Origin: Paenibacillus paridis | GTDB taxonomy: Bacteria > Bacillota > Bacilli > Paenibacillales > Paenibacillaceae | NCBI RefSeq assembly: GCF_006345825.1 | Contig: NZ_VCIX01000087.1 | Coordinates: 338,738-402,737, forward strand | Direction: 5' to 3' | DNA: 64,000 nt | Shown here: positions 8,764 through 16,941 of the stretch, piece by piece | Layout of the letters: every line of letters starts with the position of its first letter | Position numbering within the stretch: position 1 is the stretch's first letter | Program-made: the position numbers and the translations under genes | Notes under the pieces: generated by a model | The model's database searches: none | What the model was told of the DNA's origin: nothing | What the model saw: the letters and a program-made list of their open reading frames with translations, nothing else

Positions 8764-10027
8764 TGCCGCAGCGCCAGCCTTTCAGGGATTCACGGTACTC
8801 TTTGGGGCTTTGCCCATATATATTTTTGAACACAACACTGAAGTAGGAGGTACTGTTAAAGCCTGTGCGTTCCGCAATTTCATAAATTTTGCAGGAGGGG
8901 TCCTCCAGCAGCTTGGCTGCATGGCGCATTCTGATTTTGGTCAGGTAGTCGATGATCGTCTCACCTGTTTGTTCCTTGAACAGATTGCTAATATAGTTCG
9001 GCGTCAGGAAAACGAGTTTGGCAAGCTCATCCACCGTAATGGTTCCTGCATACTGCTGCTCAATAATTTCTTTAATCCGAATCACGGGCTCTGCATTTTT
9101 TCTTCCGTTTATGGCATCACCGTTATAGAAGGTCAGATTCTTTCCTACATGAAATCGTTGGGAAACCGCGATCGTTGCTTCCCTGTGCGCTTCCGGCAAC
9201 TCCGAAAGGGCGGATTTCACCCGGCTCACTCCCGCAGTCACATTCAGATGGAGCGTATCATTCACGTCTTTTCTAAAATGATCGAGCATCTCGCGCGTTC
9301 CCGTCTCTGAAGCGCAAACGACCCACAGCAGCTCCTGCTCGTCCGCAAATCCCCCTGCCCAAAGAAAGCGCTTTCCAAATTCCTTTAACTTCATCTGGGC
9401 GGTCTGGTAGATTTGCCTCTTATTACGGTCCGAAGAACCGCTACCTGCATTTGTTTCCTCGAAGACCATAATGATCAACGAGAAATCGCCCTCCTCGGGG
9501 ATGCCCAAATACAGGGCTTTATCCGCAATCGCATGAGGATCTAACAATTGGCCGTAAAGCAAATCCCTGAGAAACTGTCCGGTGACAGCCGGTTTATTGT
9601 CCTCCAGCATCCGGCTGAGGTTCTGCCGTTCGCTGTCGTTACGTTGCTCGTCCAGGCAGGCAGCCGCAACAGATCTCAGCACTTCCAAGAGCTCATCAAA
9701 GTTAACTGGTTTGAGTAAGTACGCATTTGCGCTCAGCTCAATCGCCGTCCGTGCATATTCAAACTCATTATAGCCACTGATAATAATAACGCGGGTACGG
9801 GGATAGCGCTGCCTGACCGCAGCAGCCAGCTCTAGACCGTTCATATTCGGCATTTTAATATCCGTAATCAGAATATCCGGCTGCAGCAAGCCGATCTTCT
9901 GCAGCGCTTCTTCTCCATCCTCCGCTGTTCCCGCGATCGTCATGCCTAGCTGCTGCCAAGGGACATGCTTGACAATGCCTTCTCTTTGTATTCGTTCGTC
10001 ATCTGCAATAAAAACCGACAAGGTCAA
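8741..10027 (-). CDS. Response regulator with AraC-type DNA-binding domain, YesN type
   Basis: An N-terminal receiver domain (VFIADDE, phospho-acceptor Asp in ILITDIKMPNMNG, Lys in LLKPVNFDE) and a C-terminal AraC HTH pair ending in TSYFSVVFKNIYGQSPKEYRE. Between them is the long divergent linker usual for YesN proteins. The open frame extends to an upstream ATG at 10066, with another ATG at 10042, but a TTG at 10027 stands 8 bp after GGAGG and gives the standard receiver start MTLSVFIADDE, so it was preferred; 10042 remains possible. It is translationally linked to the kinase by a 23-bp overlap and likely activates the adjacent sugar importer. Confidence 0.9.
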   Translation of the reverse strand: MTLSVFIADDERIQREGIVKHVPWQQLGMTIAGTAEDGEEALQKIGLLQPDILITDIKMPNMNGLELAAAVRQRYPRTRVIIISGYNEFEYARTAIELSANAYLLKPVNFDELLEVLRSVAAACLDEQRNDSERQNLSRMLEDNKPAVTGQFLRDLLYGQLLDPHAIADKALYLGIPEEGDFSLIIMVFEETNAGSGSSDRNKRQIYQTAQMKLKEFGKRFLWAGGFADEQELLWVVCASETGTREMLDHFRKDVNDTLHLNVTAGVSRVKSALSELPEAHREATIAVSQRFHVGKNLTFYNGDAINGRKNAEPVIRIKEIIEQQYAGTITVDELAKLVFLTPNYISNLFKEQTGETIIDYLTKIRMRHAAKLLEDPSCKIYEIAERTGFNSTSYFSVVFKNIYGQSPKEYRESLKGWRCGNEEAENS

Positions 10028-10148
10028 GTCAACCACCTCCATCCTATACTGCTCCTTCACACACACTGACGGTTTATCCTTTCGACAAAATTTTCAAAAC
10101 TCCTCTTCCTTTGGCCAACCTAAATAAACCTATCATTGCGGCTGGACA

Positions 10149-10170
10149 AAAAAAAGCCCCGCCATATCGG
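10149..10170 (-). other. Left half of a terminator split by an insertion sequence, with target duplication
   Basis: A run of A (10147-10155) then GCCCCGCC and the 8-bp CATATCGG (10163-10170). The same CATATCGG stands at 11868-11875 right after the element, followed by CCGAGGC. Joined without the element, the two sides make a G+C stem (GCCCCG-CC against GG-CCGAGGC with one mismatch and one bulge) with a minus-strand T run: a terminator for the gene ending at 11892. Confidence 0.7.
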
Positions 10171-10197
10171 GAGGCCACTGAAAAAGTTCATTTGACG

Positions 10198-10245
10198 AAG
10201 AAAGGCATAGTTACTCAAAAAAATTGAGGTAGCTATGCCTTTCTT
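10198..10245 (+). promoter_or_regulatory. Hairpin at the left end of the IS that covers the first transposase ATG
   Basis: A 13-bp perfect stem (AAGAAAGGCATAG with CTATGCCTTTCTT) with a further CTCAA/TTGAG pairing in the loop. A -10-like TATAAT lies at 10250-10255. This structure can block translation of read-through transcripts from outside, a known strategy in insertion sequences; here that role is inference. Confidence 0.6.
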
Positions 10246-11737
10246 CTTGTATAATTTAAGCATCAAAAGAGAGCAGGTGAGTGAATTGATCCAACTGCAG
10301 CAAGCACTGGTCATAAGCCCATATATCGAACTCTACAACTTGGTCATCCCCAAAGATAACATGCTGCGGCAAATCAATGAGCTCATCGACTTTTCCTTCG
10401 TGTATGAGGAACTCAAACATAACTACTGTCTAGATAACGGGAGAAATGCAATCGACCCGATCCGGTTGTTTAAATACTTATTACTTAAAGCTATTTTTGA
10501 GCTGTCCGACGCCGACATCGTCGAACGATCTAAATACGACATGTCGTTTAAATACTTCCTGGGCATGGCGCCAGAAGAGTCCGTCATCGATTCCAGTTCG
10601 TTGACCAAGTTCCGAAAACTGCGGCTTAAAGACTTAAATTTACTTGATATGCTAATTGGCAAAACGGTTGAAATCTCAATTGAAAAGGGCATTATCCAAA
10701 GCAAAGCCATTATTGTTGATGCCACGCATACGAAAGCTCGTTACAACCAGAAGTCCCCACGGGAAATCCTTCAAGATCGTTCTCGAAAATTGAGGAAGGC
10801 CGTCTACAAGGTTGACGAATCCCTCAAAGCCAGGTTCCCTCCTAAAAACACAAATGATGAGCTGGAAGCTGAAATCGCCTACTGCAAGAAGCTAATTGAT
10901 GTCATCGAATCAGAAGGCGGTGTTTGTGCGTTGCCTAAGATCAGAGAGCCGTTGAATCTGTTGAAAGAAACGGTCATGGATGACCTTGAACAACTACGTA
11001 TCTCCGAAGACCCGGATGCAAAAGTTGGCCATAAAAGTGCAGATTCCTCGTTCTTTGGCTACAAAACCCATATTGCTATGACCGAAGAACGAATCATTAC
11101 AGCAGCTATCGTCACTACAGGCGAGAAAAATGACGGCAAGCAGTTGCAGACCCTGATTGAAAAAAGTCAGTCAGTCGGGTTGGAAGTTAAAACCGTAATT
11201 GGAGACACGGCGTATTCGGAAAAAGACAATATTGCCTATGCCAAAACGAATGAAATAGAACTTGTAGCTAAACTGAACCCACAAATTACACAAGGCGGGC
11301 GTAAGAAAGAAGACGAATTTTTGTTTAACAAAGACGCGGGTATGTACGTGTGTAAAGCCGGACATATGGCGATTCGAAAAGCGAGACAAGGCAAGAAAGA
11401 CCGCGGTAAAAACCAAGTCGATACGTACTATTTTGATGTTGAAAAATGTAAGAAATGCCCATCTAAAGAGGGGTGTTACACCGAGGGTGCAAAAAGCAAA
11501 ACGTATTCGGTTAGTATTAAGTCTAGTGAACATACCGACCAGATGACGTTCCAGGAAAGCGAGTCTTTCAAGGATAAGGCCAAGGGGCGCTACAAAATTG
11601 AAGCGAAAAACAGCGAGTTGAAACATCGACACGGGTATGATGTAGCGTCATCCTCGGGTCTAGTTGGTATGGAGTTACAGGGCGCTATGGCGATATTCGC
11701 TGTGAATTTGAAGAGGATGTTGAAATTAATGATGTAG
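10235..11737 (+). CDS. IS1182-family transposase
   Basis: Up to 500 residues. The N-terminal DUF772 region contains NAIDPIRLFKYLLLKAIFEL and SSLTKFRK. A DDE-type catalytic core follows: first Asp in IIVDATHTKA, second in VIGDTAYSEKD, and Glu near IEAKNSELKHRHG. The C-terminal part holds a CxxC cluster (KCKKCPSKEGCY). Length and order fit an active IS1182 enzyme. The ATG at 10235 lies inside the hairpin and upstream of the TATAAT box, so the real start may be the GTG at 10277 or the TTG at 10286, the latter preceded by AGGTGA. Confidence 0.93.
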   Translation: MPFFLYNLSIKREQVSELIQLQQALVISPYIELYNLVIPKDNMLRQINELIDFSFVYEELKHNYCLDNGRNAIDPIRLFKYLLLKAIFELSDADIVERSKYDMSFKYFLGMAPEESVIDSSSLTKFRKLRLKDLNLLDMLIGKTVEISIEKGIIQSKAIIVDATHTKARYNQKSPREILQDRSRKLRKAVYKVDESLKARFPPKNTNDELEAEIAYCKKLIDVIESEGGVCALPKIREPLNLLKETVMDDLEQLRISEDPDAKVGHKSADSSFFGYKTHIAMTEERIITAAIVTTGEKNDGKQLQTLIEKSQSVGLEVKTVIGDTAYSEKDNIAYAKTNEIELVAKLNPQITQGGRKKEDEFLFNKDAGMYVCKAGHMAIRKARQGKKDRGKNQVDTYYFDVEKCKKCPSKEGCYTEGAKSKTYSVSIKSSEHTDQMTFQESESFKDKAKGRYKIEAKNSELKHRHGYDVASSSGLVGMELQGAMAIFAVNLKRMLKLMM

Positions 11738-11773
11738 GTACGATATGGAAAGGGTTCCTGCTTAGAGAAAAAA

Positions 11774-11818
11774 GACGACCTAAACCCCCACATACTGGGG
11801 TTTATAGTCGTCCTTTTT
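11774..11818 (+). terminator. Terminator after the transposase
   Basis: Stem of about 15 bp (GACGACCTAAACCCC with GGGGTTTATAGTCGTC, one unpaired base) followed by CTTTTTG. Confidence 0.85.
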
Positions 11819-11867
11819 GCATTCACGTTTGCTCTTCGCCCAAAACCACAAGTTTTTCAGTGGCCTC

Positions 11868-11880
11868 CATATCGGCCGAG
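11868..11880 (-). repeat. Right target-site duplication of the IS and right half of the split terminator
   Basis: CATATCGG repeated from 10163-10170, then the CCGAGGC arm of the interrupted stem, 12 bp after the stop of the minus-strand gene that ends at 11892. Confidence 0.75.
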
Positions 11881-11891
11881 GCATTTTTCTA

Positions 11892-12797
<906 letters not shown>

Positions 12798-13027
12798 TTT
12801 GACATCTCCTCTGATTTAATATACAAATTCTATAACAATAAACAATCAATAAACAGACTGTTTTAAAAAAATATGTATATTATACTGAAAGGTTACTTTA
12901 AATAAATCCAAACACTACCATAAATAAAATATTTAACAGCGCTTACTTTAATTAGTTAAGCCGAGACTTTAATCAATTCACCCTAGAAACTTTGTCGGAT
13001 TAACTTCTTCTCTGCTATAAATAACTC

Positions 13028-13428
13028 GAAATGTATTTATCCTTCTTTCCCAAAGAACAAATTCCTCTTTGACTAAAGTGTTCCAATTTTTCTGGCACTG
13101 CAGTTGTGACTGACGATGTAGTTGACGGCATTCGTAAAGCTAAAGAAATGTTAATAAGCCGAATACTTGAAGTCGAAGAAAAAGGCTGCAACCTCCTATT
13201 CCGTCCGAATTCGACGCTATAGAGGATTTGGAACCAACTGATCGAATTGTGTTTGTTGATATATTTGATCCGCCATATCGTGAGGAAGCGGCCAACAAAG
13301 CAGTCACAAATAACTGCACGATGCCAAAATGGTTAAAAGAAGCAGGCGAGGATGCGGGGCTGAATTTTTCCCGGATTCTACAAAGAGGGATAAAAGAAGC
13401 ATTAGGTATAGAAACCAATCGCAAGTAA
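13028..13428 (+). pseudogene. Decayed HicB-type antitoxin gene
   Basis: The last 66 codons (from 13228) read like the end of a HicB antitoxin: a DPPYREEAANKAV stretch, then MPKWLKEAGEDAGLNFSRILQ, the ribbon-helix-helix-like segment these proteins use to bind DNA. Upstream, in another frame, comes VVTDDVVDGIRKAKEML, the match to the HicB N-terminal domain, and the two halves are joined by a single-base shift near 13190 (PPIPSEFDAIEDLEP continues in the new frame). Further up, around 13028-13090, TATCCTTC and following bases look like a broken start with stops. No hicA toxin is visible beside it. A short frame running from 13228 alone may be annotated as a hypothetical protein. Confidence 0.65.
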
Positions 13429-13480
13429 CATTGTGAAAAACAAAATCCTAAACAATTGGGAAAATAGAAAGAGAGCCCAC

Positions 13481-13597
13481 CAGCCAAATTGGTCGAGCCC
13501 CAATATTGTAGACAATGAAAAAAGCGTATTATCTGAACTGTTTAATAACAAAGCGGCGGACCAAATTCTGGTCCGCCGTTTCAATCATTGAACTATT
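13481..13597 (+). repeat. Structured 3' repeat, copy A
   Basis: About 107 bp that match, as an inverted copy, 15831-15950 (about 21 differences by eye). It contains a stem CGGCGGACC/GGTCCGCCG (13554-13562, 13570-13578). It lies just after the decayed hicB and in the same orientation as it. Confidence 0.75.
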
Positions 13598-13629
13598 ATT
13601 CACCTATAGCTTAATCCAATGATTGCATA

Positions 13630-14106
13630 TCAGAGGCGCAATACGGATATTAATTCGTTGTTGAAAACTTCGCCATTATCACGGAAACCGAGGCTTTCAT
13701 ACAGCTTTTTGGCAACGGCGTTATCGGCTTTATAAGGTATCCAACAGTATTGTGCTGGCCCGGCTGGAAAAGTGCGGATAAGTTCCAATATTTTTATCAT
13801 TGTTTCTCGACCGTAACCCCGGTTCTGGTACTGCTTGTCTATCATCAGTCGCAAGATGCAATAGTTGTCAACTGCAATTGAGGGTTCTTCGTATCCGGTA
13901 ATTCCATATGTCAACATAACAAAACCGACAGGCTGCTCATCCGCATAAATGGCAAACGGAAGTGGATGTCCCCCATTTGTTGCAAGGACATAACACGAAG
14001 CGACGCTTGATAGGTTCGACGCTACGAAGCAGCGTTGTTCTTCTGTAACTTCCAGGTTGAATATGTTACGTCGGTTTTCCAACGTAATTTTCCTGAGCGT
14101 AATCAT
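13630..14106 (-). CDS. GNAT family N-acetyltransferase (BltD/PaiA-like)
   Basis: 158 residues, one GNAT fold. The acetyl-CoA binding motif A is visible as DKQYQNRGYGRETM (Q-x-x-G-x-G), and motif B as NAVAKKLYESLGF. The overall sequence is closest in feel to spermine/spermidine acetyltransferases of the BltD/PaiA group (ITLRKITLENRRNIF at the start; the central LRLMID strand before motif A). Polyamine or drug acetylation is therefore likely, but the substrate is not shown. It is a single gene transcribed alone inside the AT-rich island. Confidence 0.88.
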   Translation of the reverse strand: MITLRKITLENRRNIFNLEVTEEQRCFVASNLSSVASCYVLATNGGHPLPFAIYADEQPVGFVMLTYGITGYEEPSIAVDNYCILRLMIDKQYQNRGYGRETMIKILELIRTFPAGPAQYCWIPYKADNAVAKKLYESLGFRDNGEVFNNELISVLRL

Positions 14107-14425
14107 TTAGGATTTCTCTCCTCATCATAATTATTAGCTTGCGCCGCGGTCGAATAATTACAATATATGCAAAAAAAGCAATAGACTTATGTTGAATTTT
14201 TTTATAGACTATTATTTATCCATGGCATTCTTAGTGAACATCTTTAACCGGCACATAATTGTGCCGGTTTATTGCGTAAATCTGCCAGTTCTTTTGGGTT
14301 AATCTCATATTACGAACTGGCAGGATAGTTGAATGATTTCGCGAATAACTTAAGTCATCACGAATTTACGAAGTTCGCAAAAAAGACGTTGTCCGAAAGA
14401 AGTTCTTGGTTTTGGAGGAGTCTAT
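14107..14425. other. Intergenic region with stem-loops between the acetyltransferase and the nucleotidyltransferase
   Basis: This divergent gap of about 320 bp has no gene. It holds a perfect hairpin AACCGGCACA-TAAT-TGTGCCGGTT (14246-14269) and a 10-bp stem CTGCCAGTTC/GAACTGGCAG (14282-14291, 14314-14323). A looser GCGAA..CTT/AAGTTCGC pairing follows before a run of A. The last two would be in the leader of the gene at 14426, whose start has GGAGGAG upstream. Confidence 0.6.
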
Positions 14426-15193
14426 ATGATATTAGAAAAAGTTATAAATAAAATTGTAATACAAAGTGAATATAAGGATTTTGTTGATAAGTATATAGAT
14501 AATATACTTACCGAATTTAAAGGTAAGATTCATAGCATTTATATGTGTGGCTCGATTCCAAAAGGAACTGCTAAACCTTTTAAGTCAGATGCAGACTTTA
14601 CTATTATATGTGTAAATCCCAAAGATATTGATTACGAAAGATTGTCAAATATTAAAGACAGGCTTTTGGAAGAATATCCAGTAGTAACTAAGATTGATAC
14701 AATAATTTGCTCGATTGATGATGTATTAAGTAAACCAAATGAGTGGGGTTTTTGGGTAAAGATAATTTGTGTTTGCATATATGGTCATGACGTTGGTGAA
14801 AAAGTACCACCTATAATTATTTCTCCAGAGTTCATTTTAGACTTAAATACAGAGACCAAGGAGGAAGTAGATCGTATACATAGTTTACTTTCTAATGCTA
14901 GTGATAACACAATGAAAACTAGATATATTAAAGGTTACTCTAAGAGATTAATTCGTGCATTATACTCTTTGGTTTTAGAAGATACAGGTGTATGGCAAGA
15001 TGACATTATTAAGATGAAGAATGCCATATTAAACTATTGTGAGATTGACTCCGCTTTAGTTGATTATCTGTATGCTTGTTATTTGAATAGTAATATACTT
15101 GTTGAAGAGTTTCTGGGAATTGCAGATGAAGTATATAGCTATTTTGAGAACGCCTTAAATGCAATGGCTGCTTCCAGAACTTCCTTCGGCTAA
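14426..15193 (+). CDS. Nucleotidyltransferase-fold protein resembling aminoglycoside adenylyltransferases
   Basis: 255 residues. The polymerase-beta-type motif is clear: CGSIPKGTAKPFKSDADFTII, i.e. GS..KG followed by S-D-x-D, the metal-binding Asp pair, with a third acidic residue likely in KIDTIICS. The C-terminal half is helical. Family knowledge points to transfer of a nucleotide to an antibiotic or other small molecule; the sequence alone does not prove resistance. GGAGGAG stands 7 bp before the ATG. The last residues (MAASRTSFG) are encoded by the beginning of the palindromic element at 15176-15290, so the natural C-terminus may have been altered by that element. AT content is high compared with the chromosome around it. 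Confidence 0.8.
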   Translation: MILEKVINKIVIQSEYKDFVDKYIDNILTEFKGKIHSIYMCGSIPKGTAKPFKSDADFTIICVNPKDIDYERLSNIKDRLLEEYPVVTKIDTIICSIDDVLSKPNEWGFWVKIICVCIYGHDVGEKVPPIIISPEFILDLNTETKEEVDRIHSLLSNASDNTMKTRYIKGYSKRLIRALYSLVLEDTGVWQDDIIKMKNAILNYCEIDSALVDYLYACYLNSNILVEEFLGIADEVYSYFENALNAMAASRTSFG

Positions 15194-15290
15194 CACCATA
15201 TTGACGATCCGGGTCACTCTGAGAAGCGAGTGAGCACGTCAAGCCCCTAAGCCCGTCGGGACGTCACTGCATTAGGTGTTCGGCAAGCCT
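15176..15290. repeat. Imperfect palindromic element overlapping the 3' end of the nucleotidyltransferase gene
   Basis: Outer arms GGCTAACACC (15188-15197) and GGTGTTCGGC (15275-15284) face each other. Inside are TTGACG/CGTCAA (15201-15206, 15237-15242), TCACTC/GAGTGA (15214-15219, 15228-15233) and CCCG-T-CGGG. It is G+C richer than the AT-rich genes on both sides. The architecture recalls a folded recombination site, but no integrase of that type is present. Confidence 0.6.
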
Positions 15291-15365
15291 CACAACTATA
15301 AGCAGCGACTCTAATTAAAACTTAAGACTATCGAACTATCGGAGAACGATAGTTGAAAAACACAC

Positions 15366-15755
15366 ATGAATGAGCAGGTGTTGCGATGTGCTTATATTTT
15401 GAGTAAAAGCTTTCTGAAATACTCTGAAAGAGTTGATAAAATCATGAAGACAGTGGGAAAGGTATCAATATATTTTCTGACTATCGATGAAGGCGGTCAG
15501 AGTAATATTCCAGTTAGTAATTTCTCAATACCCATTATCTTTGAAGAAGATAGGGATTTAATAAATGGCTTATGGAGTGCAGTCATTGAATTTCACAATT
15601 CTCCAAATATTCAAAGAGAGTCAACTGCAGACTTGTATTTGCTTTTCCATGAAAAAGAAGAAGCACCAAATCATTTAATCAAACCTGGAATGAGATTTGA
15701 ATTAATGACAAACAGAGTGATAGCCAAAGGGATAATTGAATCATTAAAAAAATAA
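15366..15755 (+). CDS. Small protein of unknown function, EF-Tu C-terminal-domain-like
   Basis: 129 residues from the first ATG; an internal ATG at 15444 (KTVGKVSIYFLTIDEGGQSN) may be the true start, which would give about 103 residues. KVSIYFLT.DEGG near the start and LIKPGMRFELMTNRVIAKGII at the end resemble the beta-barrel of EF-Tu domain III, a similarity seen in several small bacterial proteins of unknown role. No GTPase domain is present. Neither candidate start has a strong ribosome binding site, so the 5' end may have been lost. It lies alone between the palindromic element and repeat copy B. Confidence 0.6.
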   Translation: MNEQVLRCAYILSKSFLKYSERVDKIMKTVGKVSIYFLTIDEGGQSNIPVSNFSIPIIFEEDRDLINGLWSAVIEFHNSPNIQRESTADLYLLFHEKEEAPNHLIKPGMRFELMTNRVIAKGIIESLKK

Positions 15756-15830
15756 AGGCCGTAGAGCGATGGGGCGACGTGAGAGCTAATACGTAATCTG
15801 AAAATAGAGACTGTTATTCAACGGGACACA

Positions 15831-15950
15831 ATAGTTCAATCAATGAAGAGCAGACCAGATTTTGGTCTGCCGCTTTATCATTTAACAGTTCATTTTATAG
15901 GGGTTTTTCGTTGCCTACAATATTGGGCTTGACCAAAATGGTTTTTAGGC
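15831..15950 (-). repeat. Structured 3' repeat, copy B (inverted relative to copy A)
   Basis: Inverted copy of 13481-13597. Its stem GCAGACCA/TGGTCTGC (15850-15857, 15863-15870) has a compensatory G-C to A-T change relative to copy A. It follows directly the stop of the decayed methyltransferase, in that gene's orientation. Confidence 0.75.
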
Positions 15951-15958
15951 TCCTTGTT

Positions 15959-16636
15959 TTAATCCATTTTATTTATTCTCTCTTCTGTAATTTCAAAATA
16001 CGTCTGATCCAGTTCAAATCCAATAATTTCACGATTCAATTCTTTTGCTGCTACAGGAACTGGCCCTGAACCTACAAAGAAATCCGCTATCAATTCCCCT
16101 TAATACTGCTATTTAAGATAATATCTTTCATCATTGCACTAGGCTTCTCAGTAGGGCGAACCGTTTTATTTCCCGATATTCTAGGAATACTCCAAATGTC
16201 AGTAGATGAGCGCGTAGATATTCTCCTCGCCTTGCCCTCGCCTTTTACTGCAATATGATAAACTCATGGCGAAAACGATACTAATGCCCCATCCCCATAT
16301 GTTGTTTATCCCAAACAATACAGTTTTTAATGATGAAGTCGCAGCGCCTCATCCATAAAACCATTTGCGGATATTTCCTCCAATCAATAAACACATAAAT
16401 ATGGTGGCCGGGCTTTAAAATTCGGTTGGCTTCACGGAGCCATTGAAAAGTAAATCACTGATTATTACGATCGATAATTTATCATTTGCAATAATCGAAC
16501 ACCTCGGCTTCTTAGACTTGGTTTGCGAAGTACCACCAAACCCCAAATTATATGGTGGGTCCGTGACTATTAAATCTACACTTTCATCCTTGATATACTG
16601 TTTCGTGCCTATTATACAATCCATGTTATATATCAT
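15959..16636 (-). pseudogene. Decayed DNA methyltransferase (DPPY type, beta class)
   Basis: From the ATG at 16636 (GGAGGAGG upstream) the frame reads MIYNMDCI then DLIVTDPPYNLGFGG, the catalytic motif IV of amino-methyltransferases. After a shift near 16440 the match resumes in another frame (NRILKPGHHIYVFIDWRKYPQM). It continues with further breaks through a region reading VRPTEKPSAMMKDII to the AdoMet-binding motif FFVGSGPVPVAAKEL and a stop at 15959. Motif IV before motif I is the beta-class order. At least two frame breaks make a working enzyme unlikely. No restriction endonuclease is visible beside it, so the gene is an orphan or the remains of a restriction-modification system. Confidence 0.8.
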
Positions 16637-16838
16637 TGTTATCCTCCTCCAGAACATTTGTTCTTTTTGTTGGTTCATACCTCCAAATAAAAATATCTTT
16701 CCATCGTAAACCCCTAAACCAACCCAACCTTTTTATACAGTTGTTGCTACTGATTGCCAACGTTCCCCTCATCCTGTCCGGCACCTATGTGTCTCCTATT
16801 TTTTAAAACAAATCGTAGCTGCAAAGCTTTAAAAGCAA

Positions 16839-16916
16839 TGGTAATTTAAACATTTTTATTACCGTTTTGGTATCGATGTTTTATTACCATATTGGTAATG
16901 TTATTATTATGGTAAT
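16839..16916 (+). promoter_or_regulatory. Operator cluster upstream of the XRE regulator
   Basis: A perfect 7-3-7 palindrome ATTACCA-TAT-TGGTAAT (16883-16899), a near copy ATTACCGTTTTGGTAT (16858-16873), and half sites GGTAAT at about 16840 and 16911. The copies lie about 25 bp apart, immediately before the regulator start at 16942. This is what an autoregulated XRE repressor would use; direct binding is inference. Confidence 0.65.
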
Positions 16917-16941
16917 TAAGATAAGGATTGAGGTAGTGCTT

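Larger units (their letters stand above)
10171..11867 (+). mobile_element. IS1182-family insertion sequence, intact
   Basis: The element is 1697 bp long. Its ends are inverted repeats of GAGGCCACTGAAAAA (15 bp identical), then one mismatch, then TT. It is bounded by an 8-bp direct repeat CATATCGG. It carries one full-length transposase with its own terminator. Intact ends, matching target duplications and an unbroken transposase indicate a recent insertion. Confidence 0.92.

Noticed and set aside
13402..13584. 60-codon minus-strand frame in repeat copy A (MKRRTRIW...)
   Set aside because: The related copy B reads with stops in the same place, and the shared feature is the nucleic-acid stem rather than a protein.
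15176..15290. True integron attC site
   Set aside because: The terminal boxes do not fit RYYYAAC/GTTRRRY well and no integron integrase is in the window; kept only as a palindromic element.
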